NCBI RefSeq assembly: GCF_030816195.1
Contig: NZ_JAUSXS010000001.1
Span: 1,139,501 to 1,203,500, forward strand
DNA length: 64,000 bases
Reading direction: 5' to 3'
Source: Pseudomonas sp. W4I3
GTDB lineage: Bacteria; Pseudomonadota; Gammaproteobacteria; Pseudomonadales; Pseudomonadaceae
A program made the position numbers and the translations under genes. The stretch's first letter is position 1; every line of letters starts with the position of its first letter. The notes beneath the pieces were generated by a model. The model was not told the origin of the DNA. It worked only from the letters and a program-made list of their open reading frames with translations, and did not search any database. Positions 9,924 through 18,546 of the stretch are shown one piece after another.

Positions 9924-10654
9924 AAGCTCGCGCTCTCCAGCGGCTTGCGCGCCACGCAGTTGACCAGGGTTTCCTCACGCTGGCCCACCGGTGGCGCCTG
10001 GCGCAGGCCCCAGCGTTCGAGCAGGCCAAAATCGCTGGAACGGCTCCACCACAAATAGGGGTACGAGACGTTCCCCGCGCCGAATTCAAAGCCTTGCTCG
10101 CGCAGCATGTCCAAATACTCCTCAGCGCTTTTCTGCACGTGCATCGGGTGACGGAACAGCCAGCGAATCACCCAGGTATCGATATAGGCCTCAGTGGATT
10201 CGGCAAACAGCAAATAGCCGCCCGGCTTGAGCACCCGATAGAACTCCTTGAGGGAGCGGTGTTGCTCGACCAAGTGGTGAAAGGTCTGGTGGCAAAACAC
10301 GATATCGACGCTGGCGTCGGCGACGTCGAGGGTGGCGCAGTCACTGGCGATCAACTCCACGTCCAGGCTCTGGCGAGCGGCTTCTTCGCGGCTCAGCGCC
10401 AGGCTGTGGGGGTCGGCATCCAGGCCGATCAGGCGCGAGGGTGCAAAGACCTGCTGCAGCAACTTGAACGACTTTCCCTGGCCGCAACCGGCGTCGAGCA
10501 ATACCGGCGCGGCCGGCAGCGGTTCGCTGAACAGGCTGCGCAGGTCGTTGATCGCCACGCGCAATACATGGTGCTGCCAGGTGTGGCTGCGCAGGAACCA
10601 GAAGCCGAATCGGGTTTCCTCGACGTAGTTTTTACTCAGGTATTGGCCGCTCAT
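9920..10654 (-). CDS. SAM-dependent methyltransferase of aryl polyene cluster
   Basis: A 244-residue class I methyltransferase with the glycine-rich motif I VLLDAGCGQGKSFKLLQQ (about residues 52-69), the acidic residue after strand 2 (IGLDADPHSLALS), and VDIVFCHQTFHHLVEQHRS as motif II region. It is a candidate for methylating the aryl head group or the pigment carboxyl; the sequence does not decide which. It is coupled to the flavoprotein gene upstream and the lipoprotein gene downstream by ATGA overlaps. Confidence 0.83.
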   Translation of the reverse strand: MSGQYLSKNYVEETRFGFWFLRSHTWQHHVLRVAINDLRSLFSEPLPAAPVLLDAGCGQGKSFKLLQQVFAPSRLIGLDADPHSLALSREEAARQSLDVELIASDCATLDVADASVDIVFCHQTFHHLVEQHRSLKEFYRVLKPGGYLLFAESTEAYIDTWVIRWLFRHPMHVQKSAEEYLDMLREQGFEFGAGNVSYPYLWWSRSSDFGLLERWGLRQAPPVGQREETLVNCVARKPLESASL

Positions 10655-11898
10655 GCCGTCTCACTCGCACAGATTTGCGACAACATCCGCAGGCGCCGCT
10701 TGGGCTCGCTGACAAACGGGTTGCGTTCGTCCCAGGCGTAACCGGCCAGAATCGAGCTGATCATGCGGCGAATCTCCGGCGAACTGCCTGCGTGGAAAAT
10801 CACATCCTGGAAGGTGCCGGCATACCAGCCCTCCACGTAGCAACGGAAGGTGTCGACACCGCGCTTCAGCGGTTCGGCAAACTCGGTTTGCCAGTCCACC
10901 GTTTCGCCCTGCAGTTGGCGATGCAGCAAGCCTGCGGCCATGCTCGCCGAACGCATGGCGATGGTCACGCCGGAAGAGAACACCGGGTCGAGAAATTCCG
11001 CCGCGTTGCCCAGCAGCGCAAAACCAGGGCCGTGCAGGGTTTTGACGTTGGCCGCATAGCCGCCGATGCTGCGCGCCGGAGTGTCCCACACAGCATGTTG
11101 CAGCACGCCGGACAGGCTTGGGGTTTGCTCGATAAAGCCGCGCAGGCAGGCGTCGAGGTCGCCGTCCTGGCCGTCAAAATGTTCCTGGGCCGCGACCACG
11201 CCCACCGAGCAGCGGCCGTTGCTGAACGGGATGGTCCAGAACCAGATGTCGCGCTTCTCGGGATGGGTCGTCACCAGAATCTTGGTGCGGTCAAAGCCTG
11301 GGTGTTCGATGCCGTCTTCGACGTGGGTGAACACGGCCTTGCGCAGCGGGAAATTCGACGGCGCTTCAAGGTCCAGCAGGCGCGACAGCACGCGGCCGTA
11401 GCCACTGGCATCCAGCACGAACTTGGCCTTGAGGTGGTACTCGCTGCCGTTCTGGCGGCGTACGTGCAGGTAGCGACACTCGCCGGAAAAGTCCACGCCG
11501 ACGATGCTTTCGCCGTAGCGGATTTCCACACCCTGCAACGCTGCCTGATCCGCCAGCAGCTTGTCGAACTCGGCGCGCTGCACCTGGAAGGTCGTCGGCT
11601 TGCCGTTGCTGAACGTGTCACCGAAATCGAACGCACTGTAGCGCTCGCCCCAGGCGAACGCGGCGCCGGTTTTCAGTTGAAAGCCGGCAGCCTGCACGGC
11701 CTCGAGCATGCCGGCTTCTTCGATAAAGTCGATGCAGTGCGACAGCAGGCTTTCGCCAATCGAGAAACGCGGAAAATGCTCGCGCTCGATAATCAATACA
11801 TCATGCCCTTTGCGTTTGAGCAGCGCGGCCGCGATGGCGCCGGATGGGCCGGCACCGATCACCACCACCTGGCGACGTTCCATTTCAACTGTGGGCAC
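10651..11898 (-). CDS. FAD-dependent halogenase-like oxidoreductase of aryl polyene cluster
   Basis: A 415-residue flavoprotein of the tryptophan-halogenase/monooxygenase superfamily. FAD motif VVVIGAGPSGAIAAALL lies at residues 11-27. Residues 219-224 read WFWTIP, matching the WxWxIP motif used to mark flavin-dependent halogenases, and Lys76 in FQLKTGAAFAWGE sits where that family has its active-site Lys, as far as I can align by eye. The second FAD segment is FALLGNAAEFLDPVFSSGV, with Asn where Asp is usual (GDAA). The GTG start has AAGGAG five bases upstream. It could halogenate, hydroxylate or only dehydrogenate the pigment; a reductase/halogenase gene is also known from the Xanthomonas pigment cluster. 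Confidence 0.8.
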   Translation of the reverse strand: MPTVEMERRQVVVIGAGPSGAIAAALLKRKGHDVLIIEREHFPRFSIGESLLSHCIDFIEEAGMLEAVQAAGFQLKTGAAFAWGERYSAFDFGDTFSNGKPTTFQVQRAEFDKLLADQAALQGVEIRYGESIVGVDFSGECRYLHVRRQNGSEYHLKAKFVLDASGYGRVLSRLLDLEAPSNFPLRKAVFTHVEDGIEHPGFDRTKILVTTHPEKRDIWFWTIPFSNGRCSVGVVAAQEHFDGQDGDLDACLRGFIEQTPSLSGVLQHAVWDTPARSIGGYAANVKTLHGPGFALLGNAAEFLDPVFSSGVTIAMRSASMAAGLLHRQLQGETVDWQTEFAEPLKRGVDTFRCYVEGWYAGTFQDVIFHAGSSPEIRRMISSILAGYAWDERNPFVSEPKRRLRMLSQICASETA

Positions 11899-11931
11899 GA
11901 AGGCTCCTTGCCACTTTGGCGATATTCACAT

Positions 11932-14262
11932 TCATAAGGCGTGTTTCTGTTGCCCGGCCCAAGGCGCCAGCATAAAGCTGAAGGCCAGGCCGAGGCTGAC
12001 CGACAGGCCGAAATTGCTCACCGCCGGGGTACTGGAAACGGCCAGCAGGCCGAATGACAACCAAGTCGTCAGCGCGGCCAGTAAGGTTCCCAGCAGGCTG
12101 ACGGCGGCACCGCCAATCTGCTCGCGCATCAGGATCGCATAATCGACGCTGATCGCCGTGACCAGCAGCAGGCCGAACAGGCTGAACAGCGTCAGCGGCT
12201 GGCCCAGCCAACCGAGGCTGGCGAGGCTGCACAGCGCCGCCAACAACGGCAGCGCGACGATGCGCACGGCGCCGGTGAAGCCGAAGGGCAGTATCAACAG
12301 GACCACAATCAAAACACAGGACAGCAGCTTCAATTCGGCGGCGCTGATTTGGGTGTCGGCAAACACGCGGTTCAGGTCACCCAGGCGATCCACCAGTTGC
12401 ACGCCCGGCAAATCCAACGCCTGCACCCGCAGCAACGCCGGGTGGTTCAAGCCTTGCAGGCTGACCATCGCCGCCACGCCGCCGTCTACCGGGCCCAGCC
12501 ACAACGTGCGCCACGGCTCGGCCAGGGGGCCTTTGAGCGCGGCGTCGATGTCTTCGGTGGGCAGCGCCTGCAGCTGCGCGACTTCAGCTTGCAGCGCGCT
12601 GGCGGGAACGCCGAGGTCCAGCAGCGGTTGCCAGTGTTGCGCGAGGGTATTGAGCGCATCGCGCAGTTGCTGCTGCTCGGCGGGCAGGTTGACCAGTTGA
12701 TTCAACGCCAGGTAACCCTGCAGCTTGTCCATGTTCACCAGTTGATCCAGGCGTTGACCCAGAGCAGCCTGGCGTTCCAGTAGCTGCTGCTGAGTGTCGG
12801 CACGCACCAGGAAGAACTGACTGGTGGGTTGGAACCCGGTAATGCGCGCCACGGCCTGGGCTTCTTGCAGCAACTGCGGCGGCGCGCCGATCCATTGGCG
12901 AATATCGTTTTTACTGTTCAGTTGCCACAGGCCGCCGGCGCAGAACACCAGCACGCCCACCAGCAGCAACGCGCCTGGCACGCGCTTGATCAATGCCGCT
13001 CGCCACTGCCACAAGCGTTCGGCGATGCGCAGCGGCCATTGCGCAGGGCGCAGTTCGACACCGCTGAGCAGCGCCGGCAGCAGGCACACGGCCGACAGAT
13101 ACGCGCCGACCAGCCCGGCGGCGGAGAACACCGCGATTTGCGTCAGCGCCGGGAACGGTGTCCAGGCCAACGCCAGATAGCCGATGCAACTGGTGGCCAG
13201 GCTCAGGCTCAGCCCCGGCAGGGTCAGGCGCAATGCCGGCCAACTGCGCCACGGTTGCAGGCTCCAGCTTTTCGACAGGTAGTGCAGCGGGTAGTCCACC
13301 GCCACGCCGATCAGGCTCGAGCCCAGCACCAGGGTCATCACATGCATATGGCCAAACAGCGCCACGCAGGCCACTGCGCCAAACAGCATGCCGACGATGA
13401 CCGGCACGAACGCCAGCAGCACCCGCCAGCGCCGGAACGCCAGCAGCAGTAACAGCAGGATGCCCACGGTGGCGCCGCCGCCGACCCAGGTGATTTCTCG
13501 GGTGGCTTGCTGCTGCCCGCTGGCCGCGTAGAGCAAGCCGCTGGCGGCGAGCACTTGCACACCTTGCCTGCCGGCCTCGGTGCGGCTGGCCTGGAGCAAA
13601 TCCGCCACTTGCAGCGGCAGCTTCATGTCGAAGGCATTGCCGGTGGTGCGCGCCCGCAGGAGCACCCAGCTTTTGCCGTCGGCATCGGCAATCAACGCGC
13701 CGCTGCCGATATCCAGCTGTACCGCACCGTGTTGCGGCTGGCTGTTCTGGATGCGCCCGGTCAGGCCCAGCCAGTCGTCCTGGCTCGGCACCAGACTGAA
13801 GCCGGTGAAGGGGTCGAACAGTGACTGCACACGCTGCTGGATGAAGGCGTCAGGCTGCTGGATCAACTGCTCGCGGTCCTTGGCCGAGAGCATCGCCAGT
13901 CGACCGCGCAGCAGTTGCTCGCGCAGCGCCGGCAAGTCGGCTTGCAGGTTCCATTGCACCTTTTCAAACAGGCCGCTGGCTTGCCATTGCTCGGCCAGTT
14001 GCTGCGCCACAGTCAGCGCTTGCTGGCGGTCGGCATGCCCCACCAGCACCAGCATTTCGCGGTTCAGCGGTTCCTGCATGCGCTGCTCGGCTTGCAACTC
14101 CAGAGCGTCCGGCGTACTGCCGGGCACCAGCTCCATCAGGTTGGCCGACAGTGGCGCACCGTCGCGCCACTGCCAGCCGGCCAGGGCCAGCACCGCCACC
14201 AGCAGGATCAGGAACAGGCGCGGCAGCAGGCGCTCACTGGGCAAAGTCGTGTTGCTCCGCAT
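11932..14262 (-). CDS. MMPL-family exporter of aryl polyene cluster
   Basis: A 776-residue RND/MMPL-type membrane protein: one N-terminal span (LFLILLVAVLALAGWQW), a large periplasmic loop (about residues 35-245), five to six spans with an MMPL signature (MTLVLGSSLIGVAVDYPLHY), a second loop, and a final helical bundle (LTLFSLFGLLLVTAISVDYA). It most likely flips or exports the aryl polyene lipid across the inner membrane (apeM position in E. coli). The start overlaps the LolA-like gene by 29 bp. A 33-bp gap with a good ribosome site separates it from the next gene, one of few gaps in the operon. Confidence 0.88.
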   Translation of the reverse strand: MRSNTTLPSERLLPRLFLILLVAVLALAGWQWRDGAPLSANLMELVPGSTPDALELQAEQRMQEPLNREMLVLVGHADRQQALTVAQQLAEQWQASGLFEKVQWNLQADLPALREQLLRGRLAMLSAKDREQLIQQPDAFIQQRVQSLFDPFTGFSLVPSQDDWLGLTGRIQNSQPQHGAVQLDIGSGALIADADGKSWVLLRARTTGNAFDMKLPLQVADLLQASRTEAGRQGVQVLAASGLLYAASGQQQATREITWVGGGATVGILLLLLLAFRRWRVLLAFVPVIVGMLFGAVACVALFGHMHVMTLVLGSSLIGVAVDYPLHYLSKSWSLQPWRSWPALRLTLPGLSLSLATSCIGYLALAWTPFPALTQIAVFSAAGLVGAYLSAVCLLPALLSGVELRPAQWPLRIAERLWQWRAALIKRVPGALLLVGVLVFCAGGLWQLNSKNDIRQWIGAPPQLLQEAQAVARITGFQPTSQFFLVRADTQQQLLERQAALGQRLDQLVNMDKLQGYLALNQLVNLPAEQQQLRDALNTLAQHWQPLLDLGVPASALQAEVAQLQALPTEDIDAALKGPLAEPWRTLWLGPVDGGVAAMVSLQGLNHPALLRVQALDLPGVQLVDRLGDLNRVFADTQISAAELKLLSCVLIVVLLILPFGFTGAVRIVALPLLAALCSLASLGWLGQPLTLFSLFGLLLVTAISVDYAILMREQIGGAAVSLLGTLLAALTTWLSFGLLAVSSTPAVSNFGLSVSLGLAFSFMLAPWAGQQKHAL

Positions 14263-14917
14263 CGCTCAGTGGCTGGTCGGCGGTGCTGTCCTGCATGCGC
14301 AGTACCGTGCTGTCGCCCTGGGTTTCCAGCAGCTCGATGGCGTTCACCAGTGCGCCGCCGTCGATATTTATCTGGGTGAACACTTGCTTGAGCAACAGCG
14401 AACGCGGGATCAGTGTGAGCTTCCATTGTTGAGCCTCGCCTTGCAGTTGCAGCTCGAAGTCGCGCTGCAAACCGCTGCTGTCGCCCCCAAGCACGGCGAG
14501 GAACAGACGATTCTGCTCGGTACCGGCGCTCTTGGTGGGCAGTAATTGCCAACCGTTGGCGTCACGCCGAGCGATGCCCTGGGCGCTGATGCGGTAGTCC
14601 TGCTGCAGCGGGGTTTTGAGCAGCCACAGCAAACCGTGGTCCTTGGCGAGCACGAAGCTGCCTTTGCTGACCAGTGGCTGGGGCAGGGCGCGTAGGTGTT
14701 TTTCCTGGGTGAAGTGGCCGTGGATCACGCTGGGTTTGGCGAGCTGCTCGCTGAGCTGTTGCAGGTCGAAGGCGTGGGCGCTGAAGCTCAGCAACGCGGC
14801 GGCCACTGTAGGAGCGAGCTTGCTCGCGAAAAACCTGAGGGCGCTGCGGGGCGTCAGGTGGCCCGCGTTATCGTTGGCGATCTTCGCGAGCAAGCTCGCT
14901 CCTACAGGGGGGGTCAT
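14234..14917 (-). CDS. LolA-like carrier protein of aryl polyene cluster, signal peptide partly built from a REP pair
   Basis: A 227-residue periplasmic protein of the LolA/outer-membrane lipoprotein carrier type (mature segments QQLSEQLAKPSVIHGHFTQ and DYRISAQGIARRDANG). It probably shuttles the pigment lipid through the periplasm. The ATG at 14917 overlaps the thioesterase stop as ATGA. From codon 5 to codon 37 the coding sequence is an entire REP pair read in frame (VGASLLAK ... FFASKLAPT). Only after it comes the hydrophobic core VAAALLSF and a cleavage site at SAHA. The signal peptide is thus about 20 residues longer than usual. Confidence 0.85.
   Translation of the reverse strand: MTPPVGASLLAKIANDNAGHLTPRSALRFFASKLAPTVAAALLSFSAHAFDLQQLSEQLAKPSVIHGHFTQEKHLRALPQPLVSKGSFVLAKDHGLLWLLKTPLQQDYRISAQGIARRDANGWQLLPTKSAGTEQNRLFLAVLGGDSSGLQRDFELQLQGEAQQWKLTLIPRSLLLKQVFTQINIDGGALVNAIELLETQGDSTVLRMQDSTADQPLSDAEQHDFAQ
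14807..14906. repeat. REP pair (REPIN), GTAGGAGCGAGCTTGCTCGC type, inside a coding region
   Basis: Arms TGTAGGAGCGAGCTTGCTCG and its reverse complement enclose about 55 bp. The element starts 11 bp inside the LolA-like gene, keeps the reading frame open, and supplies residues 5-37 of its product. It is the only repeat inside the pigment operon. Confidence 0.92.
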
Positions 14918-15339
14918 TTCAGGGCCCTTTCTACGGCGTCGGTGAAGACTTTGGGGGAGGCCAATTGCATCTCGCGGCTGGCGATTTCTACCGCCACTTG
15001 CACGGTGCTGGCGCGGGTCAGGCGTTCGCCGCTGGCCAGGTCGGTGATCAGGTAGTTGACCTTCAAACGGTTCTCCCATTCCACCAGGCTGGCGCGTACG
15101 TTGATCGTTTGGCCGAACGTGGCGCCGCGCACATAGCGCAACTGCATGTCGATCACCGGCCAGGCGTAGCCGGCTTCGAGCATCGCTGTGTAGTTGTGGC
15201 CGATTTTGTCCAGCAGCGCGCAGCGCGCCACTTCCAGGTACTTCACGTAATGCCCGTGCCACACCACGTTCATGGTGTCGACATCGAAAAACGGCACGAG
15301 GATGTGCGTGTCGCAGTGCAGCACGCCGGGGCTACGCAT
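14914..15339 (-). CDS. apeK: Acyl-CoA/ACP thioesterase of aryl polyene cluster (ApeK-like)
   Basis: A 141-residue 4-hydroxybenzoyl-CoA-thioesterase-type hotdog protein. The signature FFDVDTMNVVWHGHYVKYLE (about residues 16-35) has the catalytic Asp of this family. The ATG at 15339 has GGAGG five bases upstream and overlaps the end of the ammonia lyase gene by 8 bp, so it is preferred to longer forms. It would release aberrant or finished chains from the carrier protein. Its stop overlaps the LolA-like start. Confidence 0.85.
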   Translation of the reverse strand: MRSPGVLHCDTHILVPFFDVDTMNVVWHGHYVKYLEVARCALLDKIGHNYTAMLEAGYAWPVIDMQLRYVRGATFGQTINVRASLVEWENRLKVNYLITDLASGERLTRASTVQVAVEIASREMQLASPKVFTDAVERALK

Positions 15340-16873
15340 GCAGCCTCCAGTGTTGCTCGGCAATGCGTTGCAGGCACAGGCGCAGTTCGCCTTCCAACGC
15401 GCGGTCTTCAATGACCGGCGCAAAGTCCTTGGCCAGCTCTTCATGCATCGCCGCCAGCGCTGGCGGCAACGGCCGGGCATCCTCGGCCTGGGCACGCAGC
15501 CACACGCCCTGGTGGGCCGCGAGCAAGGTGGCGGCGGCCACCTGTTCGGTCAGCTCCAGCACGCGCACAGCGTCGCGGGCGGCGATGGTGCCCATGCTCA
15601 CTTTGTCCTGGTTATGGCATTCGGTAGAGCGCGAAAACACGCTGGCCGGCATGGTGTTTTTCAGCGCTTCGGCAGTCCAGGCGCTGGTGCCGATCTGCAC
15701 GGCCTTGAAGCCGTGGTTGAGCATGGCGCGGTCGGCCGGCGCGCCCGACAGGTTGCTCGGCAGGCCGTGGTTGTAGCGCACGTCCACCAGCAGCGCCAGT
15801 TGGCGGTCGAGCAGGTCGGCGACGTTGGCCACCAGCGTCTTGAGGCTGTCCATGGCAAAGGCAATGTGCCCGCCGTAGAAGTGCCCGCCGTGCAGCACGC
15901 GTTCGGCTTCGGCGTCGATGATCGGGTTGTCGTTGGCGCTGTTCAGCTCGATCTCGATAAACGAGCGCAGCCAGTTCAGGCTGTCGGCCAGTACGCCGAG
16001 CACATGGGGCGCGCAGCGCAGCGAATAGCGGTCCTGCAGGCGGTGCAGCGGGGCCGTCGGTGCATCAATGGCCAGGTCTTGGCGCAACCAGGCGGCGACT
16101 TGCATCTGCCCTGGATGGGGCTTGGCGGCGAACAGGCGCTCGTCGAAGTGTTCCGGGTTGCCTTGCAGCGCCACCACATTCAGCGCGGTAATACGCGTGG
16201 CCAGGTGCAGCAGGTAATCGGCGCGGGCGAAGGCCAGGCACGCGATGCCGGTCATCACCGCCGTGCCGTTCATCAACGCCAGGGCTTCCTTGGGCCGCAG
16301 CACCAACGGTTCCCAGCCCAGTTCGCGATGAACGTCGGCGGCTTGGCGGCGTTCGCCACGAAACAGCACTTCACGCTCGCCGGACAAGGTCGCCGCGACG
16401 TAGGACAGCGGCGTCAGATCGCCGCTGGCGCCTACCGAGCCTTCTTCCGGGATCAGCGGCAGCACGTCGTGTTCAAGGAAACCCTGCAGGCGCTCCAGCA
16501 GTTCCACGCGTACCCCGGACACGCCATGGCACAGCGACTGCAAGCGCGCCGCCAGCACGGCGCGGGTGGCCTGGGCGTCGAGCAACTTGCCCAGCCCGCA
16601 GCCGTGGAAAGTGTACAGATGACGCGGCAGCGCTTCGACATGGTGCAAGGGCACCGCGACCACGCACGAGTCGCCGTAGCCGGTGGTCACGCCGTAGATC
16701 ACGCCTTCCTTGTCCAGCAGCGAGTCAAGGAACTGCGCGCCCTTGGCGATGCGCTGGCGATACGTGGCATCGTCCTGCAAGCGGGTGGGCACCTGACGGT
16801 TGGCCAGGGCCAGTACGTCTTCGATGCGCAGGGGGCGTTCGCCAAAGGTGATCGGCTCAAGAGACGTGGTCAT
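15332..16873 (-). CDS. Aromatic amino acid ammonia-lyase (HAL/TAL/PAL family)
   Basis: A 513-residue lyase with the Ala-Ser-Gly that cyclises to the MIO cofactor (GSVGASGDLTPLSYVAA, about residues 146-162) and the family loop VIYGVTTGYGDSCV with the catalytic Tyr. It would deaminate tyrosine, phenylalanine or histidine; in this cluster a coumarate- or cinnamate-type acid feeding the aryl starter is the likely product. The selectivity pair (RsTAL His-Leu, HAL Ser-His, PAL Phe-Leu) reads Phe-His here (YTFHGCGLG), so substrate cannot be called. The start overlaps the acyltransferase stop by 17 bp. Confidence 0.88.
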   Translation of the reverse strand: MTTSLEPITFGERPLRIEDVLALANRQVPTRLQDDATYRQRIAKGAQFLDSLLDKEGVIYGVTTGYGDSCVVAVPLHHVEALPRHLYTFHGCGLGKLLDAQATRAVLAARLQSLCHGVSGVRVELLERLQGFLEHDVLPLIPEEGSVGASGDLTPLSYVAATLSGEREVLFRGERRQAADVHRELGWEPLVLRPKEALALMNGTAVMTGIACLAFARADYLLHLATRITALNVVALQGNPEHFDERLFAAKPHPGQMQVAAWLRQDLAIDAPTAPLHRLQDRYSLRCAPHVLGVLADSLNWLRSFIEIELNSANDNPIIDAEAERVLHGGHFYGGHIAFAMDSLKTLVANVADLLDRQLALLVDVRYNHGLPSNLSGAPADRAMLNHGFKAVQIGTSAWTAEALKNTMPASVFSRSTECHNQDKVSMGTIAARDAVRVLELTEQVAAATLLAAHQGVWLRAQAEDARPLPPALAAMHEELAKDFAPVIEDRALEGELRLCLQRIAEQHWRLHA

Positions 16874-17792
16874 CGGTCTTCCAGAAAGGGTAAAAGTTGA
16901 ACCATTGTTGAGGCGCTTGCAGGCAGAACTGGCCCAGGCGCGCGGCGTAGCGGGCGGTCCACAGCGCAATGACCTGCTCGCGGGTGCTGCGCTTCCATTC
17001 GATCAATTGCGCGAAGGGCTCGATGGTCAGGTGATAGCGGCCCTGGTGCTTGAGGCACATCAGCAAGTTGACCGGGCATTTGAGCAAGCCGGCCAGCAGC
17101 CATGGGCCTTGGGGAAACGCAGCCTCATGCCCGAGGAAATCGACGCGCACCGTACGCCCGCCGTGCAGCGGGATGCGGTCGCCGGCAATCGCCAGCCATT
17201 CGCCATCGTCCAGGCGCTGGCTGAGCAGCAGCATGGTGGCCGGGTCCAGCTCGCTGACTTGGATCAGGCGCAAGTGGGTCGCCCCCGCTTCGCCCAGCAG
17301 TCGATTGAAACGCTCGGCATGCTTGGTGTGCACCAGCACGTTCATGGTGACTTGCTCGCCGATCTCCGCCAGCGCGCGGCACACTTCCAGGTTGCCCAGG
17401 TGCGCGCCCACCAGCATCTGCCCGCGCTCGCCACGCAGTTGGCCGCGCAGTTGCGCCGGGTCGTTGATTTCGATCTGCTCCAGGCGCAGCTTGCCGTTCC
17501 ACACGTCCAGTTTGTCGAGCAGTGAGTCGGCGAACGCCATGAACTGGCCAAAGACCTTTCTGTGGGTTGGCAGCAAGTCGTCGCGCGCGCTCCACTGCGC
17601 CAGGCGCTGCTGGTATTGCCAGGCACTCTGGCGCGCGGTGCGGCCAAACAGGAAAAAGTAAAACACGATGCTGTACAGCAGCGGGCTTAGCAGGCGGCGG
17701 CCAAGCACTTTGGCCGCGACTGCGGTGAATTTCATCAGCCAGAAGCTGCCGCGTTCCTCGCGGTCGGCCCAGTGTTTGCCGCTGTCGCTCAT
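16857..17792 (-). CDS. LpxL/HtrB-like lipid acyltransferase of aryl polyene cluster
   Basis: A 311-residue membrane-anchored acyltransferase (N-terminal hydrophobic stretch LLYSIVFYFFLFG near residue 40). The catalytic H-x4-E is seen in VGAHLGNLEVCRALAEIG, and GDRIPLHGGRTVRVDFLG is a second family block. It likely adds fatty acyl chains to the glycolipid that carries the polyene. In E. coli the glycosyl- and acyltransferase activities are, to my memory, one protein (ApeJ); here they are two genes whose ends overlap by 4 bp (ATGA). Confidence 0.85.
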   Translation of the reverse strand: MSDSGKHWADREERGSFWLMKFTAVAAKVLGRRLLSPLLYSIVFYFFLFGRTARQSAWQYQQRLAQWSARDDLLPTHRKVFGQFMAFADSLLDKLDVWNGKLRLEQIEINDPAQLRGQLRGERGQMLVGAHLGNLEVCRALAEIGEQVTMNVLVHTKHAERFNRLLGEAGATHLRLIQVSELDPATMLLLSQRLDDGEWLAIAGDRIPLHGGRTVRVDFLGHEAAFPQGPWLLAGLLKCPVNLLMCLKHQGRYHLTIEPFAQLIEWKRSTREQVIALWTARYAARLGQFCLQAPQQWFNFYPFWKTDDHVS

Positions 17793-18523
17793 GCCTGCCA
17801 CCGACGCCACAGGATAGCCGGCGCGCGCACCAGCATGCCGAAGAACAGTCGCGTGTGCATGGCGCTGATGCGCACGTTGTCGCGGAACAAGCGAAAGTGC
17901 GACAGGCCGTCGGCCGGGTAATGCACCTGGGTGGGCAGCCAGCGCATGGGCTGGTTGCGCCAGGCCAGGCGCACAAGAATGTCTGAGTCGAAATCCATGT
18001 GCGTGCCGATGTAGGCCGAGTCCATCAGCGCCAGCGTGGGGGCCAGCGGGTACACGCGAAAGCCGCACATCGAGTCGCGAATCTGCAACGACAGCGTGTT
18101 GATCCACACCCACACGTGGGTCAGGTAGCGTGCGTAGAGGCGACCCTTGGGCACGCTGTCGTCGTATTCGGGGTAGCCGCAGATGATGGCGTCGGGGTGC
18201 CGGCGGGAGGTGTCGATAAAGGTCTCGACTTCGCGCAGGTCGTGTTGGCCATCGGCATCGACCTGCAGGGCATGGGTGTAACCCAGTCGCGCAGCTTCGC
18301 GAAAGCCGGCCATGGCCGCGCCGCCCTTGCCCTGGTTGCTCGGCAGGGTCAGCAGGGTAACGTTGTCCAACAGCGCCAATTGCGCCAACACCGCTGCGCA
18401 GGCCGCGCTGCTGCCGTCGTCCACCAACAGGCACGGCAGGCCGCTGTTCAGCAGGCTGCGGACCACGGCGGGCACGGCGGCTTCATGGTTGTAGACCGGG
18501 ATCAGGGCGCAGGGGTTATGCAT
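17789..18523 (-). CDS. Family 2 glycosyltransferase of aryl polyene cluster
   Basis: A 244-residue GT-A glycosyltransferase. The nucleotide-sugar site is CLLVDDGSSAACAAVL (about residues 33-48) and the metal-binding DXD region is ALQVDADGQHDLREVE. There is no membrane tail. It would build the sugar part of the aryl polyene lipid anchor and hand on to the acyltransferase encoded directly downstream with a 4-bp overlap. A 23-bp gap separates it from the ligase gene upstream. Confidence 0.87.
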   Translation of the reverse strand: MHNPCALIPVYNHEAAVPAVVRSLLNSGLPCLLVDDGSSAACAAVLAQLALLDNVTLLTLPSNQGKGGAAMAGFREAARLGYTHALQVDADGQHDLREVETFIDTSRRHPDAIICGYPEYDDSVPKGRLYARYLTHVWVWINTLSLQIRDSMCGFRVYPLAPTLALMDSAYIGTHMDFDSDILVRLAWRNQPMRWLPTQVHYPADGLSHFRLFRDNVRISAMHTRLFFGMLVRAPAILWRRWQA

Positions 18524-18546
18524 GATGAGCGTCTCGCCACAGAAGA

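Noticed and set aside
15272..16900. Open frame of 542 codons antisense to the ammonia lyase
   Set aside because: No motif, and the lyase on the other strand has its MIO triad and fits the operon.
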